Source of the DNA: an uncultured Muribaculaceae bacterium
GTDB taxonomy: Bacteria > Bacteroidota > Bacteroidia > Bacteroidales > Muribaculaceae
Length of the DNA stretch: 37,455 nt
NCBI GenBank assembly: GCA_945931475.1
Contig: CAMEPD010000016.1
Coordinates: forward strand, 1 to 37,455
Reading direction: 5' to 3'
The translations under genes and the position numbers were made by a program. The notes below the pieces were generated by a model. The model worked only from the letters and a program-made list of their open reading frames with translations. It did not search any database and had not been told where the DNA came from. This document shows positions 16,217 to 24,598 of the stretch, in pieces (the first letter of the stretch is position 1; each line of letters starts with the position of its first letter).

Positions 16217-17845
16217 ATGAAAAGCGAACTTATCGTTGACGTACAGCCCCAGGAGGTCTCTATCGCCCTCCTCGAGGACGGCAGGCTCGTTTCTCTCCAG
16301 AAGGAGAGCCGTACCCTGGCCTATGCCGTGGGCGACATCTACCTCGCTAAGGTCAAAAAGCTAATGCCCGGCCTTAACGCTGCGTTTGTCAATGTCGGCT
16401 ACGAGAAGGACGCATTCCTGCATTATCTTGACCTTGGCCCACATTTTTCTTCGTTTTCAGAATTTCTGAAAGAAATGCCACGGGGCGACTCAAAAGCCCC
16501 GTTCCCTCAGGTGCAGAAAATGAAACTTCTGCCCGACATCGACAAGCACGGCACCATCACCGACCAGCTCGTGAAAGACCAGGAACTCCTGGTGCAGATC
16601 GTCAAGGAACCCATTTCGACCAAAGGCCCGCGCCTCACCACCGAAATCTCATTCACCGGACGATACATGGTGCTCATACCCTTCTCCGACAAAATCTCCA
16701 TCTCACAGAAAATCCGCACCGGAGCCGAGAAGGCCCGCCTGCGACACCTCGTGGAGTCGATACGCCCCAGAAACTTCGGCGTGATAATCCGCACATCGGC
16801 CGAAGGCAAATCCGTGGCCGAGCTTAACCACGAGCTCAAGACCCTGCTCAAATGCTGGGAAGACACTTTGGAGAACGCACGGAAAGGTGTTGTGCCATCG
16901 CTTATTTTCGAGGAGGAGAGCCGCATCGTAGGCGTGCTCCGCGACGTATTCTCGCCCGATTTCGAGAACATCTACGTCAACGACCCCGAGGTGCTCCAGC
17001 ACCTGCAGACCTACGTGAGCCTCATCGCCCCCGAGAAAAAAGACATCGTGAAGCTCTACCGCAAGGAGGAACCAATCTTCGACCACTTCAACATCACACG
17101 ACAGATAAAGTCGTCGTTCGGCAAGACAGTCTCCTTCAAGTCAGGCGCTTACATCATCATAGAGCACACTGAGGCACTGCACGTTATTGACGTTAACTCC
17201 GGCAACCGTACAAAAGCCGGAAACGACCAGGAGAACAACGCTCTCGAAGTGAACCTGCGCGCTGCCGACGAAATAGCACGCCAGCTGCGGCTGCGCGATA
17301 TGGGCGGCATCATCGTCGTCGACTTCATCGACATGAACAAGCCCGAACACCGTCAGGCTCTCTACGAGCACATGCGCGAAGTAATGGCCAACGACCGCGC
17401 CCGTCACAACATACTGCCGCTGAGCAAATTCGGCCTCATGCAGATTACCCGCCAGCGTGTGCGCCCGGCCCTCGACATCATCACCACCGAGACCTGCCCG
17501 TCGTGCTTCGGTAAAGGCGAAGTGCAGCCCTCGCTGCTCTTCACCGACACTCTTCACGAGAAACTCACATACCTTGTCAACGACCTGAAGGCCCGCGATT
17601 TTGTGATGTACGTGCATCCATACGTCGACGCCTACCTTAAAAAAGGACTCATCTCGCTCTACCGGCGCTGGCGCCTCGAGCTCGGAGGAAAATTCAAAAT
17701 CCTCCCAAGCCAGGAACTGGCATACCTGCAATATCGCGTACTCGATGCCGACCGCAACGAAATCGACCTCAAAGAAGAGAAAGATCTCGACAAATCGTCA
17801 ACCACGAAAACGAAAAACAAAGCCAAGAACCGTGATCAGGAGTGA
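16217..17845 (+). CDS. rng: Ribonuclease G/E family endoribonuclease
   Basis: This 542-residue single-strand endoribonuclease acts in rRNA maturation and mRNA decay. The start at 16217 (MKSELIVDVQPQEVSIALLEDGRL) matches the family start; an open frame back to 16091 overlaps a terminator hairpin and looks non-coding. An S1-like domain lies at ~35-130 (GDIYLAKVKKLMPGLNAAFVNVGYEKDAFLH), followed by the RNase H-like and DNase I-like core. Catalytic metal ligands are Asp325 (HVIDVNSG) and Asp369 (VVDFIDMNKPEH), and the Zn-link is Cys427-Pro-Ser-Cys430. It lacks the long RNase E scaffold tail; the end is short and Lys-rich. A strong terminator follows. Confidence 0.95.
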   Translation: MKSELIVDVQPQEVSIALLEDGRLVSLQKESRTLAYAVGDIYLAKVKKLMPGLNAAFVNVGYEKDAFLHYLDLGPHFSSFSEFLKEMPRGDSKAPFPQVQKMKLLPDIDKHGTITDQLVKDQELLVQIVKEPISTKGPRLTTEISFTGRYMVLIPFSDKISISQKIRTGAEKARLRHLVESIRPRNFGVIIRTSAEGKSVAELNHELKTLLKCWEDTLENARKGVVPSLIFEEESRIVGVLRDVFSPDFENIYVNDPEVLQHLQTYVSLIAPEKKDIVKLYRKEEPIFDHFNITRQIKSSFGKTVSFKSGAYIIIEHTEALHVIDVNSGNRTKAGNDQENNALEVNLRAADEIARQLRLRDMGGIIVVDFIDMNKPEHRQALYEHMREVMANDRARHNILPLSKFGLMQITRQRVRPALDIITTETCPSCFGKGEVQPSLLFTDTLHEKLTYLVNDLKARDFVMYVHPYVDAYLKKGLISLYRRWRLELGGKFKILPSQELAYLQYRVLDADRNEIDLKEEKDLDKSSTTKTKNKAKNRDQE

Positions 17846-17883
17846 TGTCCCTGTCAGCTCCCACCACCAAGGTTCCCACCCTA

Positions 17884-17927
17884 CAGCGGGGCTGCGCCAA
17901 GCGCAGCCCCGCTGCTTAATTTTTTTA
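17884..17927 (+). terminator. Intrinsic terminator of rng
   Basis: A perfect 14-bp GC-rich stem (CAGCGGGGCTGCGC / GCGCAGCCCCGCTG) with a 3-nt loop is followed by TTAATTTTTTT. The T-tract runs directly into the left 9-bp repeat array. Confidence 0.9.
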
Positions 17928-17928
17928 A

Positions 17929-17964
17929 GGTCTTTAAGGACTTTAAGGACTTTAAGGTCTTTGT
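17929..17964. repeat. Left array of 9-bp tandem repeats (GGACTTTAA / GGTCTTTAA)
   Basis: Consecutive 9-bp units on the plus strand start at 17929 (GGTCTTTAA), 17938 (GGACTTTAA), 17947 (GGACTTTAA) and 17956 (GGTCTTTGT, degenerate). A possible further unit lies in the T-tract before it. The array abuts the stop codon (17966) of the four-helix-bundle gene and the U-tract of the rng terminator. Confidence 0.9.
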
Positions 17965-17965
17965 T

Positions 17966-18514
17966 TTAATAGCCGCGGTGATCTTTGCGCAGACGCGTCA
18001 TGCGCTCCGAGAAGCCACCGGTGTTTATGAATGCCTCCGAAAGCCGTTGTAGCTGTCGGTAGAGCAGATAGTCGGCTTGATGTATTAAAATTATCGCCAT
18101 ATTGGCGATAGTTTCCGCCGGACGGGTTGATACGATATTCATGAAATATTCCGCATCGTTGTGTGTGGCGCCAAGTTTACGCATAGCTTCAAATTCCACA
18201 CTGCCGGGAAGCCATTGTCCATGCCCCCGCGTTTTCAGATAGTCCTCATAATCTTCAAGGAGCTCCTGCAGACTGGCTTTCGCTACGTTTATCAGCTTGA
18301 TTTCGGTCTTGGCTGAGGTGACAGAGGCGGCACATCCCTCTATAATATTCTGTTTGCCGCTGCGTGCTGCCTGAATCATTTGGTCAACTGTGCGGTCGCC
18401 CTTTTGCAGATAATGATTGCAGAAATAATAGGTAATCTGAAATATTACATCAGTTTTTTGATAGCTCAGTAATTTTTTATAGTTGGTGCCTTGGCGGGGA
18501 ATAAGCTCGTTCAT
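17966..18514 (-). CDS. Four helix bundle suffix domain protein (23S IVS-protein relative)
   Basis: A 182-residue, mostly helical protein of the four-helix-bundle family related to proteins encoded in 23S rRNA intervening sequences. Recognisable blocks are the N-terminal NYKKLLSYQKTDVIFQITYYFC (12-33), RTVDQMIQAARSGKQNIIEG (41-60), TEIKLINVAKASLQELLEDYEDYL (68-91) and a C-terminal STRPAETIANMAIILIHQADYLL helix with an RMTRLRK end, which fits the longer suffix-domain subgroup. The biochemical function is unknown; relatives include the accessory protein Avd of diversity-generating retroelements, which binds nucleic acid. The gene is bracketed by arrays of one 9-bp repeat (17929-17964 and 18531-18629) and is convergent to rng and divergent from rel. 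No reverse transcriptase or template repeat is nearby. Confidence 0.85.
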   Translation of the reverse strand: MNELIPRQGTNYKKLLSYQKTDVIFQITYYFCNHYLQKGDRTVDQMIQAARSGKQNIIEGCAASVTSAKTEIKLINVAKASLQELLEDYEDYLKTRGHGQWLPGSVEFEAMRKLGATHNDAEYFMNIVSTRPAETIANMAIILIHQADYLLYRQLQRLSEAFINTGGFSERMTRLRKDHRGY

Positions 18515-18530
18515 GGTTTTTTTATTTTAG

Positions 18531-18629
18531 GGTCTTTAAGGTCTTTAAGGTCTTTAGGGTCTTTAAGGACTTTAAGGACTTTAAGGACTTTAAGGACCAT
18601 AAAGACTTTACTGATTTTGCTGACTTTAT
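18531..18629. repeat. Right array of 9-bp tandem repeats
   Basis: Seven near-identical units on the plus strand start every 9 bases from 18531: GGTCTTTAA, GGTCTTTAA, GGTCTTTAG, GGTCTTTAA, then GGACTTTAA three times. Four decaying units follow in the same phase (GGACCATAA, AGACTTTAC, TGATTTTGC, TGACTTTAT) to 18629. The unit and orientation are the same as in the left array, so the enclosed gene is flanked by direct repeats. Variant order (T-type units first, A-type after) suggests growth by slippage or local duplication. Confidence 0.93.
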
Positions 18630-18636
18630 CTTCCTG

Positions 18637-18644
18637 CAAAAGTA
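18637..18644 (-). promoter_or_regulatory. Candidate -7 box for the four-helix-bundle gene
   Basis: On the minus strand this reads TACTTTTG, an exact TAnnTTTG. Transcription would begin near 18630, exactly where the right array ends, so the whole array would be transcribed as the 5' leader. No matching TTTG is seen at the -33 position. Confidence 0.4.
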
Positions 18645-18661
18645 CAATTTTTTTCAGATTC

Positions 18662-18695
18662 TTTGGTGGGGTGTTGCGGAAAGTTTGTAACTTTG
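18662..18695 (+). promoter_or_regulatory. Promoter of the rel-pgpH-rsmF operon
   Basis: TTTG at 18662-18665 and TAACTTTG at 18688-18695, with 22 nt between, give a near-consensus Bacteroidota promoter. The start would be near 18702, about 60 nt before the rel ATG at 18765. Confidence 0.6.
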
Positions 18696-18764
18696 TGTTT
18701 CAGGGTAAGGAGTAGGGCGGCCGGCGCCTGACCTCTACCCGGTTACACGCTCAATTTGCTCACG

Positions 18765-21014
18765 ATGCCAACCAAATCAAACAACTTTACCACTACCGAG
18801 GAGGACCGCATGGTCGAACGCGCTTTCCGCGAAGTGCTTGACGGTTACCTCGCGTCGAATCACCGCAAAAAGGTCGAGATTATCGAACGTGCTTTCGCTT
18901 TCGCCAAGGAGGCCCACAAGGGCATCAGGCGCCGCTCAGGCGAACCGTATATTCTCCACCCGATTGCTGTGGCCAAAATAGCCAGTCAGGAGATAGGCCT
19001 GGGGTCTACGTCGATTTGCGCGGCTATGCTGCACGATGTGGTGGAGGACACCGAGTACACCGTGGAGGATATCGAGCAGAATTTCGGCAAGAAGATCGCG
19101 CAGCTCGTGTCGGGCCTCACCAAGATTTCGGGCGGTATTTTCGGCGACAAGGCTTCGGCCCAGGCCGAGAATTTCCGTAAGTTGCTGCTGACGATGTCGG
19201 AGGATATACGCGTGATTCTCATCAAGATGGCCGACCGTCTGCACAATATGCGCACCCTGGGTTCCATGGCCCCTAACAAACAGTACAAAATCGCCGGCGA
19301 AACGCTCTACATCTACGCTCCGCTGGCCCACCGTCTGGGGCTGTTCGCCATCAAGACAGAGCTTGAGAACCTTGCCTTCAAGTATGAGCACCCCGATGCG
19401 TTCCGCCGCATCAACGAGAAGATTGCCGCCAGCGAGAAGCAGCGCGACGATATTTTCGAGCATTTCGCCGAGCCGATTCGCGCCAAGCTCACCGAGATGG
19501 GCCTGAAATTCTCGGCCAAGGCGCGGGTGAAGTCGGCTTACTCCATCTGGAACAAGATGGAGAAGAAGAAAATCCCCTTCGAGGAGGTCTACGACCTCTA
19601 TGCCGCCCGTATCATTTTCGAGTGCGACGACCCGGCCAAGGAGAAGGGCATCTGCTGGCAGATCTATTCGGCTATCACAGACATCTACCGTCTGCACCCC
19701 GACCGTACCCGCGACTGGATTTCCAACCCCAAGGTCAACGGTTATCAGGCACTGCATATCACCGTGATGGGGCCCGACGGCAACTGGGTGGAGGTGCAGA
19801 TACGATCGCGTCGCATGGACGAAATCGCCGAGAAGGGTTTCGCCGCCCACTGGAAGTATAAGGTAGGCGAGGGCGACGAGGAATCGGAACTTAACGTGTG
19901 GCTGTCAACCATCAAGGATATCCTCAACGATCCCGAGCCGAATGCGCTCGACTTCCTCGATACGTTGAAACTCAATCTTTTCGCCTCGGAAATCGTGGTG
20001 TTCACCCCTAAGGGCGAGCTGATGACGCTGCCGGCCGAGGCCACCGTGCTCGACCTGGCGTTCAACCTCCACTCGGAGCTCGGCTGCCACTGCATCGCCG
20101 GCAAGGTGAACCATAAGCTGGTGCCTCTCAGCGAGAAACTCCATTCGGGCGACCAGGTGGAGGTAATCACCTCGCAGTCGCAGGTGCCCAAACCCGAGTG
20201 GATTGACTTCCTGGCGACCGCCAACGGCAAGACACGCCTGCGCCAAGCCCTCCGACGCATCCAGTTGCCGAAAATCAACGAGGGACGCGAAATTTTCGAG
20301 CGATTCCTACGCGAAAACAACCTCCGCGACGACAATATCGCCATCACGAAGATGATGGGCCTGTATAAGGCCGCCTCGCACGATGAGTTTTATTATATGC
20401 TTGGTAATCAGGAGATAATGCTCAACGAGTATGTGGTAAAAACCCTGCGCAAGGAGAGCGGCAAGACCAAGCGCCTGCTGCTGAAGCTCATCGGCCGCGG
20501 CCAAAAAAAGGAGGATGACGGTGCAGAAAAAGGAGCCGCAGCCTCGGAAAAGCCCAAAATCAACACCAAAAAGACCTACGTGCTGCGCTACAACGATGCC
20601 GGCGAGACCAATTTCCGCTTCGCCGGATGCTGTTACCCCATACCGGGCGACGATGTGCTGGGATTTATCGCCGACGACGGAGAGGTGGAGGTGCATACCC
20701 TCGACTGCCCGAGAGCGTCGGTGCTGAAAGCCTCCTACGGCCCGCGCATCCTGTCGACGAGCTGGGAAGTAACCGGTGGTAAGTTCCTGACACACATACG
20801 TATCGAGGGCATCGACCGCCACGGCATCCTGCAGGACCTCACCTCGCTTATCTCCACGCACCTGTCGCTCGACATCCGCGCCCTCGACATCAAGGCCGAG
20901 AAGGAGGTGTTCCACGCCGAAATCTCGCTGATGGTCACCGACGTCGATTCGGTTGAGGACCTCTGCTCGAAAATCCGCAAAATCCCCGGCATCGAAAAAG
21001 CCATGCGCGTCTGA
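18765..21014 (+). CDS. rel: Bifunctional (p)ppGpp synthetase/hydrolase, RelA/SpoT family
   Basis: A 749-residue long-form stringent-response enzyme that makes and breaks (p)ppGpp. Domains in order: HD hydrolase with HPIAVA (~66) and an intact HDVVED motif (His90-Asp91), which predicts active hydrolysis; synthetase (~240-370) with RIIFECDD, the NPKVNGYQALHITV block and EVQIRSRRMDEIAEKGFAAHWKYK; TGS (~400-465, VFTPKGELMTLPAEATVLDLAFNLHSELG); a conserved-cysteine region (FRFAGCCYPIPGDDVLGFI); and a C-terminal ACT domain (~670-749). The ATG at 18765 is preferred over an in-frame TTG at 18756. It is the first gene of an operon with the PgpH-type gene, 28 nt downstream. Confidence 0.95.
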   Translation: MPTKSNNFTTTEEDRMVERAFREVLDGYLASNHRKKVEIIERAFAFAKEAHKGIRRRSGEPYILHPIAVAKIASQEIGLGSTSICAAMLHDVVEDTEYTVEDIEQNFGKKIAQLVSGLTKISGGIFGDKASAQAENFRKLLLTMSEDIRVILIKMADRLHNMRTLGSMAPNKQYKIAGETLYIYAPLAHRLGLFAIKTELENLAFKYEHPDAFRRINEKIAASEKQRDDIFEHFAEPIRAKLTEMGLKFSAKARVKSAYSIWNKMEKKKIPFEEVYDLYAARIIFECDDPAKEKGICWQIYSAITDIYRLHPDRTRDWISNPKVNGYQALHITVMGPDGNWVEVQIRSRRMDEIAEKGFAAHWKYKVGEGDEESELNVWLSTIKDILNDPEPNALDFLDTLKLNLFASEIVVFTPKGELMTLPAEATVLDLAFNLHSELGCHCIAGKVNHKLVPLSEKLHSGDQVEVITSQSQVPKPEWIDFLATANGKTRLRQALRRIQLPKINEGREIFERFLRENNLRDDNIAITKMMGLYKAASHDEFYYMLGNQEIMLNEYVVKTLRKESGKTKRLLLKLIGRGQKKEDDGAEKGAAASEKPKINTKKTYVLRYNDAGETNFRFAGCCYPIPGDDVLGFIADDGEVEVHTLDCPRASVLKASYGPRILSTSWEVTGGKFLTHIRIEGIDRHGILQDLTSLISTHLSLDIRALDIKAEKEVFHAEISLMVTDVDSVEDLCSKIRKIPGIEKAMRV

Positions 21015-21042
21015 TTCCTAACTCTCAACTCTCCTTAACCCC

Positions 21043-23121
21043 ATGTCAATAAAAGTCGAGAAGAAAAAATTACTGCTGACCGGCATCTTCGCCGTGGCGA
21101 TAGTGGCCGTGATGCTGCTGATGCCGCGACCCAACCGCCATAAATACACCTACGAGGAGAACCGCCCCTGGGGCTACTCACTGCTCACAGCCCCCTTCGA
21201 TATCACCGTCTACCGCGACTCGGCCACCGTGCGCGCCATGACCGATTCAATCGACCGCACCCTCGTGCCGATATTCCGGCGCGACGAGGAGATACCGGCC
21301 CGCGTAGTGGCATCGGTGTCGGCCTCACACCAGTTGACCTCACCCACGCGCGGACGCCTGTGCCAGCTCATCCAGGAGCTCTACGACCGCGGCATCGTAG
21401 GCCAGACCGCCGCATCGGCCATCGCCTCGGGCAAGCTCACCGACGTGAAATTCAACGAGAACAACGTCAATGTTACATACTCCACGGCCTCATTCATCTC
21501 GCAGCGCGACGCATACGCCATGATTGATTCGGTGTTCCGCAACAATCCCGAGCGCTCCGTGATACAGAAACTCGACCTGGCGCGACTGCTCATGCCCAAC
21601 ATCGTGGAGGACCGCGAGGCCACGGCCAACTACCGCGAGAGCCTCATCCAGCCCGTCATCGCCGGCATCGGCGTGATTCAGCAGGGCGAGCGAATCATCG
21701 ACCGCGGCGACATCGTCACACCGCAGCTCTATCAGGTGCTGAAATCCTACGAAGCCACTCTCGAGAAGATGTCGGAAGGGAGCCGCACCAGCCAGCTGCT
21801 GATACTGCTGGGACGCCTGCTCTTCACGGCGCTGATTTTCGGCTGCATACCCGTATATTTCCTCATCAACCGCCGCGAGTGGTTCATCCCGCGGCGCATG
21901 GCGGCGATACTGCTTCTGATGGTAGGCTTCTACGTTTTCGCCATGGCTACGGCTCACACCTTCATGTCGGGCATCTACCTGGTGCCGCTGGCCATGCTGC
22001 CGGTTATCGTGATGGTGTTCTTCGACTCGCGTACAGCCTTCTTTATCAATATACTGGAGGTGATACTCTGTTCGGTGTGGGCGTCGTTCCAGTTTGAATT
22101 CATAGTCGTGGAATCGATAGCCGGCACAGCCGCCATCTTCTCGCTCAACGAGCTGTCGAAGCGCTCGCAGCTGCTGCGCTCGGCGTTCATCGCCTTCCTG
22201 GCCTACACCGTTTCGTACCTCGGTGTCGAACTGATGTCGACCGGCACGCTCACTTCCGCCACACCGCGCATCCTGGGTTACTTCGCCCTGAGCTCCGTAA
22301 TGATTTCCTTCGCCTACATTCTTATATTTGTGTTTGAGAAGATATTCGGCATGGTGTCGGTGGTAACCCTCGTGGAGCTCTCTGACATCAACACACCGCT
22401 GCTGCGACGCCTCTCCACTGAATGTCCCGGCACATTCCAGCATTCGATGGCGGTGAGCAACCTCGCCTCTGAGGCCGCTCACAACATCGGCGCCAACGTG
22501 CAGCTCGTGCGTGCCGGCGCCCTCTACCACGACATCGGCAAGATAGGCAACCCACAGTTCTTCACCGAGAATCAGTACGGCCCCAACCCCCACGACAACC
22601 TGTTGCCGCATCAGAGCGCCCGCATCATCATAAACCACATCAACGACGGCATGAAGATGGCCACCGAGGCAAAGCTCCCCAAAGCCATCTGCGACCTCAT
22701 CACGCAGCATCACGGCCACGGTCTTGCCAAATATTTCTACACCATGGAGCAGCGGCAACACCCCGACAAGGAGATTGACCCGGCTCCGTTTACCTATCCC
22801 GGGCCCAACCCCCAGACCCGCGAGGCGTCGATTCTGATGATGGCCGATGCCGTGGAGGCCGCATCGCGCTCGATGACCGACCATTCCGACAAGGCCATCA
22901 AGGCCCTTGTCGACCGCATGATCGACTCTCAGGTAGAGGAGGGACTGCACAACGATTCACCCCTGTCGTTCAGGGATATATCCGAAATCAAACGCACCTT
23001 CATCAAGCGTCTGCGCTCAATGTACCACGCCCGCATACAGTACCCCGAAGAGATCAGGCGCAAGCGTGCCGACAAACACGACGAACCCGACCAAGCCCCC
23101 GCTGCCGATGCTAAATCCTGA
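21043..23121 (+). CDS. 7TM-HD phosphodiesterase (PgpH-type, HDIG domain)
   Basis: A 692-residue membrane protein with the 7TMR-HD architecture. It has one N-terminal transmembrane helix (~9-27, LLLTGIFAVAIVAVMLLMP), an extracytoplasmic HDED-like domain (~30-265), about seven transmembrane helices (~270-440) and a cytoplasmic HD domain. The HD ligands are visible as His467 (QHSMAVSNLA) and His496-Asp497 (LYHDIGKIG), with further histidines in LLPHQSARIIINH and LITQHHGHGL. Known: PgpH of Listeria hydrolyses c-di-AMP and is inhibited by (p)ppGpp. Inferred: the same reaction here, in an operon with the (p)ppGpp enzyme. It overlaps the downstream methyltransferase start by 14 nt. Confidence 0.92.
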   Translation: MSIKVEKKKLLLTGIFAVAIVAVMLLMPRPNRHKYTYEENRPWGYSLLTAPFDITVYRDSATVRAMTDSIDRTLVPIFRRDEEIPARVVASVSASHQLTSPTRGRLCQLIQELYDRGIVGQTAASAIASGKLTDVKFNENNVNVTYSTASFISQRDAYAMIDSVFRNNPERSVIQKLDLARLLMPNIVEDREATANYRESLIQPVIAGIGVIQQGERIIDRGDIVTPQLYQVLKSYEATLEKMSEGSRTSQLLILLGRLLFTALIFGCIPVYFLINRREWFIPRRMAAILLLMVGFYVFAMATAHTFMSGIYLVPLAMLPVIVMVFFDSRTAFFINILEVILCSVWASFQFEFIVVESIAGTAAIFSLNELSKRSQLLRSAFIAFLAYTVSYLGVELMSTGTLTSATPRILGYFALSSVMISFAYILIFVFEKIFGMVSVVTLVELSDINTPLLRRLSTECPGTFQHSMAVSNLASEAAHNIGANVQLVRAGALYHDIGKIGNPQFFTENQYGPNPHDNLLPHQSARIIINHINDGMKMATEAKLPKAICDLITQHHGHGLAKYFYTMEQRQHPDKEIDPAPFTYPGPNPQTREASILMMADAVEAASRSMTDHSDKAIKALVDRMIDSQVEEGLHNDSPLSFRDISEIKRTFIKRLRSMYHARIQYPEEIRRKRADKHDEPDQAPAADAKS

Positions 23122-24526
23122 ATTCATAAAAATGCTCGACGGGCTGGGCCCCGACTACGCCCGGCTGTCTGCCGAGCTGGAAAAGGGGGTACCTGAGGTA
23201 TCGGTGCGTCTGAATCAGCGCAAGCCCGGGGCCACTCCCTGCGGCCTGACCGGCCCCTTCGACCGTGTGCCCTGGTGCTACGGCGGCCTCTACCTGCCCG
23301 AGCGTCCGGTGTTTACCCTCGACCCCGAGCTGCATCAGGGACGCTACTACGTTCAGGATGCCTCGTCGATGTGTATGTGGCTGGTGGTCAATGAACTGAA
23401 TGAAAAGTTGGGTGGCGGAGAGCTGCGTCTGCTCGATGCCTGCGCCGCTCCCGGCGGCAAAACCCTCTGCGCCGCCGACGCTCTGGATTACGGCTCGCTC
23501 GTTGTGGCCAATGAATACGATTTCCGACGTGCCGAAGTGCTCCGCGAGAACGTAATAAAGTGGGGCGCATCCCCCATGAGCATGGTGACCCGCGGCGACA
23601 CGGCGCGTTTCAGTCGGGTAGGGGAGCTCTTCGACATCGTGCTGGTCGACGCCCCCTGTTCGGGCGAAGGGATGATGCGCAAGGATGCCGTGGCGCGCGA
23701 GCAGTGGACCCCCTCTCTCGTGCGCGAATGCGTGGAGCGGCAGCGCGAAATACTGCTGAATGTCTGGAGCGCCCTGCGCCCCGGCGGCTATCTGGTTTAC
23801 TCCACCTGTACCTTCAATATGCTTGAAAATGAGCGCAATGTGGAGTGGTTTATCGGCGAGACAGGCGCCGAAAGCGTCCCCTCGGTAGTGGCAGGGATGC
23901 CCGGAGTGCTGCCGTCGTTGCTCTCCGGTGTGGAAGCCGCGCGATTCGTGCCCGGACACGTGCGCGGCGAGGGCCTCTTCGTGTCTGTGCTCCATAAGCC
24001 GGGTGATTTGGCCGGCAAACCGCTGAAAATCAAGATGACGAAAAAGGGCGCCGGCCGCAGGGCCCAGCGCATCGCGTCGGCCGTCACCCCCGCACAGCTT
24101 AAGGAGGTTACATCATGGCTGAATACGCATGATGTTGTGATAGAGACAGTTACTAACAATAAAGGAGAAACATCTATCGTGGCTCTTCCCGCCGGGCACG
24201 CGCAGTTTATTGCATCGCAGCGCGACAACCTCGACATCATATTGCAGGGCACACCGCTTGCCGAAGTCAAGGGGAAAAATCTCATCCCGTCGCATCCCCT
24301 GGCGATGAGCGGGTTGCTCACCGCGGACGCCTTTCCGGCAGCCGAGGTCGACTGCGAGACAGCCCTGCACTATCTGCGCGGCGAGAGCGTGACACTTGCC
24401 GAAACCACACCGCGCGGCTTCGTGCTGCTCACATACTGCGGGCAACCCCTCGGTTTCGTGAAGAATCTCGGCAACCGCGCCAACAATCTTTACCCCTCGT
24501 CATGGCGTATCCTCAGACAGCTATGA
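23108..24526 (+). CDS. RsmF-like rRNA cytosine-C5 methyltransferase (NOL1/NOP2/Sun family)
   Basis: A 472-residue SAM-dependent m5C methyltransferase acting on rRNA. The start at 23108 (MLNPEFIKMLDG) is preferred over 23066 because it gives a family-like N-terminus and only a 14-nt overlap with the upstream gene. Motifs are the N-terminal VSVRLNQRKP; SAM-binding LLDACAAPGGKTL (108-120); VLVDAPCSGEGMMRKD with Cys184; and the catalytic YSTCTF with Cys234. The C-terminal part (~320-472) fits the RsmF C-terminal and PUA-like RNA-binding domains, ending GFVKNLGNRANNLYPSSWRI. It is the last gene of the rel operon. Confidence 0.92.
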   Translation: MLNPEFIKMLDGLGPDYARLSAELEKGVPEVSVRLNQRKPGATPCGLTGPFDRVPWCYGGLYLPERPVFTLDPELHQGRYYVQDASSMCMWLVVNELNEKLGGGELRLLDACAAPGGKTLCAADALDYGSLVVANEYDFRRAEVLRENVIKWGASPMSMVTRGDTARFSRVGELFDIVLVDAPCSGEGMMRKDAVAREQWTPSLVRECVERQREILLNVWSALRPGGYLVYSTCTFNMLENERNVEWFIGETGAESVPSVVAGMPGVLPSLLSGVEAARFVPGHVRGEGLFVSVLHKPGDLAGKPLKIKMTKKGAGRRAQRIASAVTPAQLKEVTSWLNTHDVVIETVTNNKGETSIVALPAGHAQFIASQRDNLDIILQGTPLAEVKGKNLIPSHPLAMSGLLTADAFPAAEVDCETALHYLRGESVTLAETTPRGFVLLTYCGQPLGFVKNLGNRANNLYPSSWRILRQL

Positions 24527-24546
24527 CGCCTGTATGTGTGAATTTC

Positions 24547-24579
24547 TTTGGTGGATTCACGCTTTTTGTATTATATTTG
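24547..24579 (+). promoter_or_regulatory. Promoter of the DUF4254-GT9 operon
   Basis: TTTG at 24547-24550 and TATATTTG at 24572-24579 with 21 nt between form a full Bacteroidota consensus. The start is near 24586, only ~13 nt before the ATG at 24599. It excludes the upstream in-frame ATG at 24548. Confidence 0.7.
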
Positions 24580-24598
24580 CAACAAAATACTATTGGAT

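Noticed and set aside
17929-18629. CRISPR array
   Set aside because: Units are 9 bp and directly adjacent with no unique spacers, and no cas gene is present.
17966-18644. Diversity-generating retroelement with Avd-like protein
   Set aside because: No reverse transcriptase, template repeat or variable repeat with adenine-specific changes is seen nearby; only the helical-bundle family is shared.
18491-18715. Plus-strand protein with Leu-Arg-Thr/Ser repeats
   Set aside because: It is the translation of the 9-bp array in one frame (9 is a multiple of 3) with no domain, and it overlaps the rel promoter.
24548-24598. Upstream ATG for the DUF4254 gene
   Set aside because: It lies within the -33/-7 promoter and would precede transcription.
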